Shown: in pieces, positions 55,497 to 63,626 of the stretch
How positions within the stretch are numbered: position 1 is the first letter of the stretch
Layout: each line of letters starts with the position of its first letter
From: Olsenella sp. kh2p3
Lineage (GTDB): Bacteria > Actinomycetota > Coriobacteriia > Coriobacteriales > Atopobiaceae
Direction: 5' to 3'
Assembly: GCA_900119625.1 (NCBI GenBank)
Contig: FPKD01000007.1
Span: forward strand, 50,965 to 114,964
Length of the DNA: 64,000 nucleotides
Translations under genes and position numbers: made by a program
Notes under the pieces: model-generated
Seen by the model: the letters and a program-made list of their open reading frames with translations, nothing else
The model's database searches: none
What the model was told of the DNA's origin: nothing

Positions 55497-56596
55497 TGGC
55501 AGACGAGAACGCCACCGTCGTGCTCGACCGCGTGAACGAGCCCCCCGCGCAGACCTGGAACCGCCTGCGCGCCAATGACATCACGCTCACGGTGCCCAAG
55601 ATCTCCCGCAAGGGCGACGTGTACTTTGCACTTCCCCAGCTCTTCTCGCGCCTTGAGTGCGGCATGGGCGAGAAGGTCACCGACTGGGTGACCTCGCAGG
55701 CCGCCGACGCCCGCTATGTCGAGGTTCGCGCAGGCGAGAAGCGCACTGAGCCCATCGTGGTGGCCATCGACACCGACAAGGGCGAGGTCGCGGACACGGG
55801 CGTCATGGTGCGCGCGGGCGCATCCGTGGACATCGTGGTCGCCGCGGGCGGAACGGGTGCCGCTGCCACCACCTCGGCCTCGCTCCTGCGCGTTGTCGCC
55901 GAGGAGGGCGCCGAGGTCACGATCACCGAGGTCGTGGGCGTTGGCTCATCTCAGCAGCACCTCGAGAGCGCGGGCGTGGACGCAGACGACGACGCCCGCG
56001 TTGAGGTTCGCCAGTACGCGCTGGGCGGCGGAACCGTGGCCTTTGGCACGGCGGTCTCGCTCTCCGGCGACCGCGCCCGCACCAACATCGCCCTGCGCTA
56101 CTTCGCGGACGGCAAGGACCACCTGGACGTGAACCACGTGGTGCGCCAGCGCGGCAAGAACACGATCGCCCACGTGCGCGAGAACGGCATCCTGGACGAC
56201 GCCGCCGAGAAGGCACTGCGCGCCACCATCGACCTTGTCCACGGGGCCCGCGGCTCCAAGGGCGACGAGGCCGAGAACGTGCTGGTCTTTGGCGACGACG
56301 TGGTCAACAAGACCGTGCCCGTGATCCTCTGCGACGAGGACGACGTCCAGGGCAACCACGGCGCCACCATCGGCACCGTTGGCCCCGACCAGATGGACTA
56401 CCTGGCCGATCGCGGCCTCTCGCGCAAGGACGCCGAGGCACTCTTCGTGCGCGCCCTCTTCGAGGACGCCATCATCAACGCGCCCGAGACGCACGCGCAC
56501 GACGTCGCCGTGCGCCAGGCCGAGCGCGTGCTTGGCGCCGAGGTGGCACACGACTTCGACGCGAGCGCCCTACTCGCCGCAGACGAGGAGGCGTGA
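55496..56596 (+). CDS. sufD: Fe-S cluster assembly protein SufD
   Basis: A 366-residue paralogue of SufB that completes the SufBC2D complex and helps iron entry. The N-terminal third is diverged; the core (NHVVRQRGKNTIAHVRENGIL, CDEDDVQGNHGATIGTVGPDQMDYLADRGLSRKDAEALFVRALFEDAI) is typical. The conserved GNHGATIG has the His proposed for iron acquisition. It overlaps sufB (TAATG) and the first possible sufS start (GTGA). Confidence 0.93.
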   Translation: MADENATVVLDRVNEPPAQTWNRLRANDITLTVPKISRKGDVYFALPQLFSRLECGMGEKVTDWVTSQAADARYVEVRAGEKRTEPIVVAIDTDKGEVADTGVMVRAGASVDIVVAAGGTGAAATTSASLLRVVAEEGAEVTITEVVGVGSSQQHLESAGVDADDDARVEVRQYALGGGTVAFGTAVSLSGDRARTNIALRYFADGKDHLDVNHVVRQRGKNTIAHVRENGILDDAAEKALRATIDLVHGARGSKGDEAENVLVFGDDVVNKTVPVILCDEDDVQGNHGATIGTVGPDQMDYLADRGLSRKDAEALFVRALFEDAIINAPETHAHDVAVRQAERVLGAEVAHDFDASALLAADEEA

Positions 56597-56604
56597 GGCC
56601 GCCC

Positions 56605-57876
56605 ATGCTGACAAACGACGAGCTCGCATCCATCGAGCAGAATCCCTACAAGGCAGACTTCCCGCTGCTTGCAGGAAACCCCAACCTGGCTTTTCTCGAC
56701 AGTGCTGCCACCGCGCAGCGCCCGGCTGCGGTTCTCGACGCGCAACGCCGCTTCTACGAGACCATGAACGCCAACCCGCTGCGCGGCCTCTATCGCCTCT
56801 CGGTCGAGGCAACCGAGGCCATCGCGCAGACGCGCGACAAGGTTGCCGCGTTCCTTGGCGCCGTGGACGAGGCCGGCAAGCCCTGCGACAACCAGGTGGT
56901 CTTCACGAGGAACGCCAGCGAGTCCCTGAACCTCGTGGCTCGCACGCTGGGACGCTCCGTGCTCAGCCCCGGTGACGACGTGGTCATCTCCATCATGGAG
57001 CACCACTCGAACCTCATCCCGTGGCAGGAGATCTGCCGCGAGACCGGCGCGAACCTGGTCTACCTGCGCATGGACGAGAACTTCCGCATCACGCCCGAGG
57101 AGGTCGCCGCAAAGGTAGGCCCGCGCGCCAAGATCGTCTCGGTGACGCAGGTCTCCAACGTCCTGGGCGTTGAGAACGACATCCCCATGATCGCCAGGCG
57201 CACGCACGAGATGGGCGCCTACATGGTGGTCGACGGCGCGCAGTCCGTGCCGCATGTCCGCGTGAACGTGCGTGAGCTTGGCTGCGACCTTCTCGCCTTC
57301 TCGGCGCACAAGATGGGTGGCCCCATGGGGATTGGCGTCCTTTGGGGCAAGCCCGAGGTGCTCGACGCTATGCCGCCCTTCCTCACCGGCGGCGAGATGA
57401 TCGACTCCGTGACCGAGACCGACGCCGTCTGGGCGCCCGTGCCGCAGAAGTTCGAGGCTGGCACGCAGGACGCCGCTGGCGCGTATGCCTTTGGCGCCTG
57501 CCTGGACTACCTGGACGAGAAGGGCTTCGGCGCGCTTGAGGTTCGCGAGCGCCTGCTTGCCCGCTACCTCACGGACTCACTGGCCGCCCTCCCCTACGTG
57601 GACGTTATCGGCCCCGCCGAGGGCGAGCGCCACGTGGGATCGGTTGCCTTCAACGTGCGCGGCATTCACCCGCACGACGTGGCGTCGATACTCGACATGA
57701 ACAACGTGTGCATCCGCGCCGGCCACCACTGCGCGCAGCCGCTTCTCGCCTACCTGGGCGTGGAGAACGGCGCCACCTGCCGCGCGAGCATTGCCTTCTA
57801 CAACGACAAGTCCGACATCGACGCCCTTGTCGACGGTCTCGCGAAGGTCTGGGAGGTCTTCCATGGACGTGACTAG
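56605..57876 (+). CDS. sufS: cysteine desulfurase SufS
   Basis: A 423-residue group II desulfurase that takes sulfur from cysteine onto its own Cys and passes it to SufU. PLP Lys is in LLAFSAHKMGGPMG (near 235); the active Cys in IRAGHHCAQPLL (near 375). EHHSNLIPWQ and VVDGAQSVPH are also diagnostic. ATG 56605 with GAGG upstream is my choice; GTG 56593, overlapping the sufD stop as GTGA, is equally possible and adds four residues. Confidence 0.95.
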   Translation: MLTNDELASIEQNPYKADFPLLAGNPNLAFLDSAATAQRPAAVLDAQRRFYETMNANPLRGLYRLSVEATEAIAQTRDKVAAFLGAVDEAGKPCDNQVVFTRNASESLNLVARTLGRSVLSPGDDVVISIMEHHSNLIPWQEICRETGANLVYLRMDENFRITPEEVAAKVGPRAKIVSVTQVSNVLGVENDIPMIARRTHEMGAYMVVDGAQSVPHVRVNVRELGCDLLAFSAHKMGGPMGIGVLWGKPEVLDAMPPFLTGGEMIDSVTETDAVWAPVPQKFEAGTQDAAGAYAFGACLDYLDEKGFGALEVRERLLARYLTDSLAALPYVDVIGPAEGERHVGSVAFNVRGIHPHDVASILDMNNVCIRAGHHCAQPLLAYLGVENGATCRASIAFYNDKSDIDALVDGLAKVWEVFHGRD

Positions 57877-58324
57877 CCTCTACAACGCCGAGTTCATGGA
57901 CCACGTGGCCCATCCCGACTACAAGTACCAGATGGAGGACCCCACCTGCACGCACGAGGGCGTGAACCCCTCCTGCGGCGACGAGCTGAAGTTCTCCGTG
58001 CGGCTGGCAGATGACGGCACCATCGACGAGGCCGCGTTTACGGGCCGTGGCTGCGCCATCAGTCAGGCCTCGGCCGACATCATGAGCGACCTCATGGTGG
58101 GCCGGACCCCCGAGGAGGCCATTCACCTGTGCGACCTCTTCGAGCGCATGGTGCGCGGCGAGGTCACCGATGAGGCCGAGCTCGAGCCCCTTGAGGACGC
58201 CGAGATGCTCAAGGACATCTCGCACATGCCGGCACGCGTGAAGTGCGCCGAGCTTGCGTGGCGCACGCTCAAGGAGATGCTCGAGGCGCGCGCCGCCGCG
58301 GACAAGGACGAGAAGGGAGCCTAG
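57863..58324 (+). CDS. sufU: sulfur transfer protein SufU
   Basis: A 153-residue zinc protein that accepts sulfane sulfur from SufS, as in Gram-positive Suf systems. The Cys/Asp ligands are in NPSCGDELKF (near 39) and TGRGCAISQASADIMSDL (near 64), with the third Cys in PARVKCAELAWRTL (near 132). The 18-20-residue insertion between them that marks SufU over IscU is present. ATG 57863 has GGGAGGT upstream and overlaps sufS by 14 bp. Confidence 0.94.
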   Translation: MDVTSLYNAEFMDHVAHPDYKYQMEDPTCTHEGVNPSCGDELKFSVRLADDGTIDEAAFTGRGCAISQASADIMSDLMVGRTPEEAIHLCDLFERMVRGEVTDEAELEPLEDAEMLKDISHMPARVKCAELAWRTLKEMLEARAAADKDEKGA

Positions 58325-58326
58325 CC

Positions 58327-58776
58327 ATGGCCGGGATGTTCTCGACAAAGGGCATGTACGCCCTGCGCGCGATGGCCGACCTCGCATCCCACGACGGATG
58401 GGTGTCCCTGGGCGACGTCTCGAAGCGGCAGAACATCTCGCGCAAGTACCTTGAGCAGGTCATCTCCCTCATGCACAAGGCGGGCTACGTGGAGAGCCAG
58501 CGCGGCAAGGGCGGTGGCTATCGCCTTACGCGCAAGCCCGAGGAGTACACGCTGGGCGAGCTCTTGCGCGCGGCAGAGGGGTCGCTTGCGCCTGTAGCCT
58601 GCCTGCAGTGTACCAACGACACGTTCTGCTCGCAGATGGACACCTGCACCACCGTGGGAGTGTGGCGCGACCTTGGTCGCGTGACCTCGGCATATCTTGA
58701 CAGCAAGACCCTGGCCGACCTTCTCGAACCCACCGATGTGAACGAGGATGCCGCCCGCCTGAACCGCGACGAATGA
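58327..58776 (+). CDS. Rrf2-family regulator (IscR/CymR-like)
   Basis: A 149-residue winged-helix regulator. FSTKGMYALRAMADLA and ISRKYLEQVISLMHKAGYVESQRGKGGGYRL form the DNA-binding part; three Cys (VACLQCTNDTFC..DTC, near 92-108) can hold an Fe-S cluster as in IscR. It closes the suf operon, 2 bp after sufU, so cluster-dependent feedback on suf is likely. ATG 58327 follows AAGGGAG. Its TGA stop forms the first bases of a family D palindrome. Confidence 0.88.
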   Translation: MAGMFSTKGMYALRAMADLASHDGWVSLGDVSKRQNISRKYLEQVISLMHKAGYVESQRGKGGGYRLTRKPEEYTLGELLRAAEGSLAPVACLQCTNDTFCSQMDTCTTVGVWRDLGRVTSAYLDSKTLADLLEPTDVNEDAARLNRDE

Positions 58777-58802
58777 GACAAAGGGACAGTCCCTTTGTCT
58801 CA
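58774..58802 (+). terminator. stop-codon-embedded palindrome, family D copy 3
   Basis: TGAGACAAAGGGA, loop CAG, then the inverse. TGA at 58774-58776 is the stop codon of the Rrf2 gene. Confidence 0.75.
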
Positions 58803-58820
58803 TTGACGCCTCTCGGCCAG

Positions 58821-58972
58821 ATGCCGCGCCATTTCGCCGTTTAGGGATTTTCCGAACGGTTAGAACCCCCTAAACGGCGAGGACCCGCGGCAGGTAACCA
58901 GATGCCGCGGATTCCGAACGGTTAGGCTCTCCTAACCGTTCGGTTTTTTTCTAAACGGCGAAATCCGGCGCC
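58821..58972. repeat. family B palindrome, copy 3
   Basis: Arms ATTTCGCCGTTTAGGGATTT..CGAACGGTTAG and CTAACCGTTCGG..CTAAACGGCGAAAT; inner modules CCTAAACGGCGAGGACCCGC and TGCCGCGGATTCCGAACGG face each other. The centre is GGCAGGTAACC, close to the family A core. Confidence 0.75.
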
Positions 58973-58989
58973 TTATGGCAGCCGCCGGG

Positions 58990-59090
58990 AAAACTGCGGC
59001 TTAGTTGCAGTTTGCAAGAGGAGCTGCCGAGAAAAACCGCAGGTAGATGGCCTGCGGCCCTTCTCGGCACTGCAACTAAACCGCAGTTTT
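58990..59090. repeat. family A palindrome, copy 5
   Basis: Arms 58990-59011 and 59069-59090 match at 21 of 22 positions (AAAACTGCGGCTTAGTTGCA). CCGCAGGTAG at 59037-59046 is on the axis; inner arms GCCGAGAA/TTCTCGGC flank it. It lies between convergent rrf2 and the cytidylate-kinase-like gene, 18 bp after family B copy 3. Confidence 0.88.
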
Positions 59091-59123
59091 TGCTGGCGCC
59101 ACCACCTGCCTCGCGCCCCGCAG

Positions 59124-59789
59124 TCAGCGGCCCTGCGCCTGACCCAGCTTGACCTCGTACGCGCGGGCGATGATTTCCGCACAGCCCTCGCGCCCAAACT
59201 CCGCCCGGTTCACCACCAGGTCCTTCCCGGTATGGAGGCCCCACCTACCTCCGGAGTAGCGCGCGTAGAACTCCTCGCGCTCGCGCTGCTTGCGGTGCAC
59301 CAGGCGGCGCCCCTCTCGCTCGGAGAGCCCGCGCTTCTCTCTCACGATCCTCACGCGATCGGCCATGGGAGCCGTCACCAGCACCTTTATGAGGTTAGGG
59401 TTGCCCCGCAGGATGTAGTCTGAAAGACGCCCCTCTATGATGCAGCTGCGCGTGAGTCCCAGGTCCAAGATCACCTGGCGCATGGCCGTGAACAGCTTGT
59501 CGGAGTCGATGTCCTTTCCCAGCGGCACATAGGGCAGAAGCGCCAGCGGGCGTCCCTGGACCTTCTCGTCATATGCTGCCAGCTGGTCCTCCGTAAAGCC
59601 GGTCTTCAAGGCAGCGCGCACGAGAAGCTCGTTGTCGTACAGGGGAATCCCCAGCTTTACCGAGAGAAGCTTGCCCACCTCGTGACCCTCGGCGCCGTAG
59701 TCGCGAGAGATGGAGACCACCACGGGGCAGTCCTCTGGCGCCGCCGCCGTCGCCGCCGCAGCCGCCGTTGCGTCGCGTGTCTCAGCCAT
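59124..59789 (-). CDS. cytidylate kinase-like family protein
   Basis: A 221-residue P-loop protein of the Cytidylate_kin2 (PF13189) group. VSISRDYGAEGHEVGKLLSVKLGIPLYD replaces the classical Walker A of CMP kinase; RSCIIEGRLSDYILRG is Walker B-like and VREKRGLSEREGRRLVHRKQREREEFYARYSGG the lid. Its substrate is unknown. A low-complexity Ala/Thr stretch follows the start. It is the last gene of the amino-acid ABC operon, 15 bp after the permease, so it might respond to the imported compound, but that is a guess. Confidence 0.82.
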   Translation of the reverse strand: MAETRDATAAAAATAAAPEDCPVVVSISRDYGAEGHEVGKLLSVKLGIPLYDNELLVRAALKTGFTEDQLAAYDEKVQGRPLALLPYVPLGKDIDSDKLFTAMRQVILDLGLTRSCIIEGRLSDYILRGNPNLIKVLVTAPMADRVRIVREKRGLSEREGRRLVHRKQREREEFYARYSGGRWGLHTGKDLVVNRAEFGREGCAEIIARAYEVKLGQAQGR

Positions 59790-59804
59790 TGCGTTGCTCC
59801 CCTC

Positions 59805-60452
59805 CTAAGCCGCCACGAGTCGCCGCTGGTAGGCGCGGACGGCAAGCGAGATGCAGAAGTTGAGGACAAAGTACGTGAGGAACACAAACCCGTAGAGCAG
59901 GAGGATCTGTGGCAGAGTAACTGCCTGGCCCATGACCACCGCCGAGTTGCGCATGAACTCGTGGACGTCGATGCCGCGCAGGTAGGACGTGTCCTTGATG
60001 ACCGTAGTGCACTGGCTAAAGAGCGCCGGGACAATATGGCGGAAGGCCTGCGGCAAGACGATGTGCCACATCATGCCAAAGAAGCCAAAGCCCTGGCTGC
60101 GCGCGGCCTCAAACTGCCCGCGCGGGATGGCGTTGAGGCCACCGCGCACGATCTCGGCCATGACCGCCGAGGTGAACGTCGTGAAGACCGCAATAGAGAT
60201 GGCCACCCCGCTTCCCTTGAGCGTGAAGCGAAAGATGAGAATCCACAGCAGGTTGGGCGTGCAGCGGAAGAGCTCGATGTAGGCGCTCACAAGCCACGCG
60301 AGCGGACGCAGCTTGCCCGTGCAGTAGGTCTTCACCAGGGCGAGAACCGTGCCCACCAGGATGGAGAGGACAATGGATGCCGCGGCGATGACGATGGTGT
60401 TGACAAGCCCCTGCAGCATGAAGGTGACGTTGTCGGCGGTAAAGATCTCCAT
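59805..60452 (-). CDS. polar amino-acid ABC transporter permease 2
   Basis: A 215-residue inner-membrane subunit of the HisMQ/GltJK type with five or so helices. The EAA loop is FEAARSQGFGFFGMMWHIVLPQAFRHIVP, and ELFRCTPNLLWILIF marks the family. It pairs with the permease 3 bp upstream to form the channel. Confidence 0.9.
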   Translation of the reverse strand: MEIFTADNVTFMLQGLVNTIVIAAASIVLSILVGTVLALVKTYCTGKLRPLAWLVSAYIELFRCTPNLLWILIFRFTLKGSGVAISIAVFTTFTSAVMAEIVRGGLNAIPRGQFEAARSQGFGFFGMMWHIVLPQAFRHIVPALFSQCTTVIKDTSYLRGIDVHEFMRNSAVVMGQAVTLPQILLLYGFVFLTYFVLNFCISLAVRAYQRRLVAA

Positions 60453-60455
60453 GGG

Positions 60456-61232
60456 CTACGCCACCTCCCCCTTGGTCGTTCCTGGCGCGGCCCCAGCGCC
60501 GCCCGCGTCCTTCTCGCCGCGCGCGCCGCCCGCCCTGCCGCCAGGCTCCTTGGCACGGCGCTCGAGCCAGCTCACGAGCATGGCAAGCGGGAAGCAGATG
60601 ATGAAGTACATCACGCAGCACAGGATGTAGCCCTGCAGGTAGCCCGTCTGGGAGACAATCACGTCAGCCTGGTACATGAGGTCGCCACCGGCGATGAGGG
60701 CAAGCACGGAGGTGTTCTTCACCAGGTTGAGCGCCTGGTTGGCAAGGGGCGGCAGGATGATGCGGAGCGTCTGCGGCAGGATGATGTAGCGGTATGCCTG
60801 CACGCGCGAGAAGCCCTGTGACTGCGCGGCCTCCATCTGGCCACGGGGGATGGCCTCGATGCCGGTGCGGATGACCTCTGCCACGTACGCCGCGTGGTAG
60901 AGACCCACACCAACGACGCCTAGCACGAACGGGGCAATTCTCGTGATGGTCTGCGCGCCCGTGATGGCCTTGATCACCTGAGGGCCGGCCGTGTACATGA
61001 AGAACACCTGCACCACAACGGGCGTGTTCTGGTAGATCTCCACGTACACGCGCGCAATGCCGCGCAGGATGCGCGAGCGGGTGGTCGAGAAGGTGCCAAA
61101 GATGGTCCCCACCACCAGCGCCACCGCCAGGCCGGCAAGCGACACCTGCAGGGTAAAGAAGAACCCCTGCCACAGCGCCGCGGAGTCGGCCAGCGTCACC
61201 GACCACCTCCTTGCGCTGAATAGCCCGTTCAT
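60456..61232 (-). CDS. polar amino-acid ABC transporter permease 1
   Basis: A 258-residue permease of the HisMQ class. VYVEIYQNTPVVVQVFFMY and the EAA loop MEAAQSQGFSRVQAYRYIILPQTLRIILPPL are diagnostic. The C-terminal 30 residues (ERRAKEPGGRAGGARGEKDAGGAGAAPG) form an unusual Gly/Ala-rich cytoplasmic tail. It starts 39 bp after the binding-protein gene. Confidence 0.9.
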   Translation of the reverse strand: MNGLFSARRWSVTLADSAALWQGFFFTLQVSLAGLAVALVVGTIFGTFSTTRSRILRGIARVYVEIYQNTPVVVQVFFMYTAGPQVIKAITGAQTITRIAPFVLGVVGVGLYHAAYVAEVIRTGIEAIPRGQMEAAQSQGFSRVQAYRYIILPQTLRIILPPLANQALNLVKNTSVLALIAGGDLMYQADVIVSQTGYLQGYILCCVMYFIICFPLAMLVSWLERRAKEPGGRAGGARGEKDAGGAGAAPGTTKGEVA

Positions 61233-61271
61233 CCCGATCCCCTCCTCGTTACCTTCTCCGTGCCGGCTGCG

Positions 61272-62180
61272 CTACGCGCTCTGGAGCCCGTAGGCCTCCA
61301 GGAGCTTGTCGAGCTCGCCGTTGTCCTTGTACTCGTCGACAAGGTCGTTGACCAGCTTGGTGAGCTCGGTCGCGTTCTTGTTGGTTGCGATGCCGTACTC
61401 CTGGGTGCCAAAGATGATGTCGGGGCAGAGCAGCTCATTCGTGTCGTCCATGTAGCCGCGCAGGATGGAGCGGTCAACCGAGAAGACGTCGATCGTGTTG
61501 GACGAGAGGGCTGCGGAGAGCGTGGGGTAGTCGGGGAACTCCTGGAAGGTCACGTTGAGGTTCTCCTTGCCCTGGTCCTTGAGCATCTGGGTGAGGGTGT
61601 CCTTTGTGGTCGCGCCCTGCGCGATGCCGATGATCTTGCCGTCCAGGTCGTCCAGCGTCTTCATGCCGGAGCTCTTGAGCACCAGCATGCCAATGGAGTC
61701 CGTGTAGTACGGGTCCGAGAAGTTCCAGGACTCCTTGCGCTCGTCGGTGATCGTGTAGGTGGCGGCAACCACGTCAAGCTCGCCGGAGTCGAGCATGGGC
61801 CCGCGGGTCTTGGCGGTGACGCCGGTGAAGTCAACCTTCTTGCCAGACTTGGCCTCGTCTGCCGTCATGTCGAAGATCTTTCCGGCAATGGCGTAGCAGA
61901 GGTCAACCTCAAGGCCGGTATAGGTGCCTGCCGAGGGGTCATCGTAGCCAAAGCCGGGGACGTCGGTCTTGATACCGCACTTGAGGGTGCCGCGGTCGAC
62001 GATGGACTGGACGCCCGGGTCGCTGGTGACGGAGTTCTCCTCGCTGCCGGAAGACGATGCGGTCGAGGTGGTGGTGCCGGCGTCGTCGGAGTCATCCGCG
62101 CAGCCAACAAGGCCAAGCGAGAGAAGTGCTGCGGAACCAAGGGATGCGGTGATGAACGACCTGCGGGATAGCGTGGACAT
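61272..62180 (-). CDS. amino-acid ABC transporter substrate-binding lipoprotein
   Basis: A 302-residue binding protein. The N-terminus SRRSFITASLGSAALLSLGLVGC has a Tat-like RR and a lipobox (Cys near 27), so it is a surface lipoprotein; a Ser/Thr/Asp linker follows. GTLKCGIKTDVPGFGYDD, YTGLEVDLCYAIAGKIF, LDSGELDVVAATYTITDERKESWNFSDPYY are typical of glutamate/aspartate or polar amino-acid binders (PF00497). ATG 62180 has GAGAGGAGAGCACC upstream; the longer frame upstream is not used. Confidence 0.92.
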   Translation of the reverse strand: MSTLSRRSFITASLGSAALLSLGLVGCADDSDDAGTTTSTASSSGSEENSVTSDPGVQSIVDRGTLKCGIKTDVPGFGYDDPSAGTYTGLEVDLCYAIAGKIFDMTADEAKSGKKVDFTGVTAKTRGPMLDSGELDVVAATYTITDERKESWNFSDPYYTDSIGMLVLKSSGMKTLDDLDGKIIGIAQGATTKDTLTQMLKDQGKENLNVTFQEFPDYPTLSAALSSNTIDVFSVDRSILRGYMDDTNELLCPDIIFGTQEYGIATNKNATELTKLVNDLVDEYKDNGELDKLLEAYGLQSA

Positions 62181-62309
62181 GGTGCTCTCCTCTCGTTTGG
62201 GCATGTATTGCTTCCAGCCGAGGCTGGGTGACGCCGTGTTGTGGGGCGTTTGGCGGACGCGGCGCGGCGGGGCTGCCGGCACAGCCGGGGCGGCCACCGC
62301 ACCGGCCGC

Positions 62310-63041
62310 CTACCGAAGGATCTTGCTGAGAAACTCCCTGCAGCGGGGGTTCTCGGGGTGCTCGAAGAAGTGGTCAGGCGTACCTTTCTCGAGAATCTGG
62401 CCGTCATCCATGAAGACGACCTCGTCGGCAACCTGGCGGGCGAAGCCCATCTCGTGGGTCACGCAGACCATCGTGATGTTCTCCTGCGCAAGCTCGACCA
62501 TCACGTTGAGTACCTCCTGGACCATCTCGGGATCGAGGGCGGAGGTAGGCTCGTCGAGCAGCATGATGGGCTGCTTGGTGCAGAGCGCACGTGCGATGGC
62601 CACGCGCTGCTGCTGGCCGCCGGAGAGGTTCTGCGGGTACTCGTCGGCCTTCTGGGCAAGACCGACGCGCTCGAGGTTCTCCATGGCGGTCTTTCTCGCC
62701 TCTTCGCGGCTCTTCTTCTGGAGCTTGATGGGCGCGAGGGTGAGGTTGCCCAGCACGGTCATGTTGGGATAGAGGTTGAACTGCTGGAAGACCATAGAGG
62801 TGTAGGTGCGCGTGAGCTGGATGTGGTTCTTGCGCGTGAGCGGCGTGCCGTTGATGATAACCTCGCCCGACGTGGGCTCCTCGAGCCAGTTGACACAGCG
62901 GATGAGCGTGGACTTGCCAGAGCCTGACGGGCCTATGACCACGAGCTTCTCGCCTTCCCGAACAGTAAGGCTTACGTCCTTGAGCACATGGAGGTCACCA
63001 AAGTACTTGTTGAGGTGCTTGATCTCTATCATGTCCGCCAC
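62310..63041 (-). CDS. amino-acid ABC transporter ATP-binding protein (GlnQ type)
   Basis: A 243-residue ATPase. Walker [21 protein letters not shown] (near 37), Q-loop FQQFNLYPN, signature [15 protein letters not shown], Walker [15 protein letters not shown] and switch His [10 protein letters not shown], all of the GlnQ/HisP class. GTG 63041 with AAGGGGG 6 nt upstream is chosen; ATG 63032 is possible. First gene of the operon ATPase-binding protein-two permeases-kinase-like protein. Confidence 0.94.
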   Translation of the reverse strand: MADMIEIKHLNKYFGDLHVLKDVSLTVREGEKLVVIGPSGSGKSTLIRCVNWLEEPTSGEVIINGTPLTRKNHIQLTRTYTSMVFQQFNLYPNMTVLGNLTLAPIKLQKKSREEARKTAMENLERVGLAQKADEYPQNLSGGQQQRVAIARALCTKQPIMLLDEPTSALDPEMVQEVLNVMVELAQENITMVCVTHEMGFARQVADEVVFMDDGQILEKGTPDHFFEHPENPRCREFLSKILR

Positions 63042-63309
63042 GGTCGTCCCCCTTCCGACGCTGGAGCAGGCCGGGCGGCTTCCCTGCGCCGGCGCCCCTC
63101 CCCCTCCGCTCTGGCTAGCGTTGGGTTTGTTGAGCGCAATCCTAAATCCCGCGAGCGGCTGGATGGCTCCCGTGGGCGGATAGTTTTCACGACGAGACGG
63201 CACGAAAACAACGATGCAACGTTACGTAACACTTTGGTAATGGAGGGGGGCACGGAGCACGCATTCGGACGCCGCCGAACAACCTTGCAGATTCTCGGCT
63301 TGCAGATTC

Positions 63310-63337
63310 CGATCGGTTAGAGCGCTTTAACCGATCG
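63310..63337. repeat. 28-bp hairpin
   Basis: CGATCGGTTAGAGC faces GCTTTAACCGATCG, pairing fully with one G-T wobble. TTGCAGATTC occurs twice just before it (63284-63293 and 63300-63309). The stretch 63042-63283 is otherwise the promoter region of the amino-acid ABC operon, with GTTACGTAAC at about 63221-63230 as a possible operator. Confidence 0.55.
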
Positions 63338-63396
63338 AAAACTGCAGGTTTTACCCCCCAGCCAAGGCAGCAAGCACTCCGGGCCAAGCGCCGCCA

Positions 63397-63503
63397 AGCA
63401 AACCTGCGGGTTAATAGCACCCCAAGAAAGTGGCTGCCGAGAAGAACCGCAGGTAGCAGGCTTGTAGCTATTCTCGGCACTGCTATTAAGCCGCAGATTT
63501 GCT
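63397..63503. repeat. family A palindrome, copy 6
   Basis: Arms 63397-63419 and 63481-63503 match at 21 of 23 positions (AGCAAACCTGCGGGTTAATA). CCGCAGGTAG at 63447-63456 has its fourth base on the axis; inner arms GCCGAGAA/TTCTCGGC. An extra right-arm copy (AATTAAGCCGCAGGTTTGCT) follows at 63537-63556. Confidence 0.86.
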
Positions 63504-63626
63504 CGGGATGGGGATTGCGGCTGCCATCGCCACGGCAATTAAGCCGCAGGTTTGCTCGAGATGGCCTTGTGGCAGCCGCCGGCAATACAGGAGTCCCCGC
63601 CGCACACAAAAGGCCCGCCCGGACAT

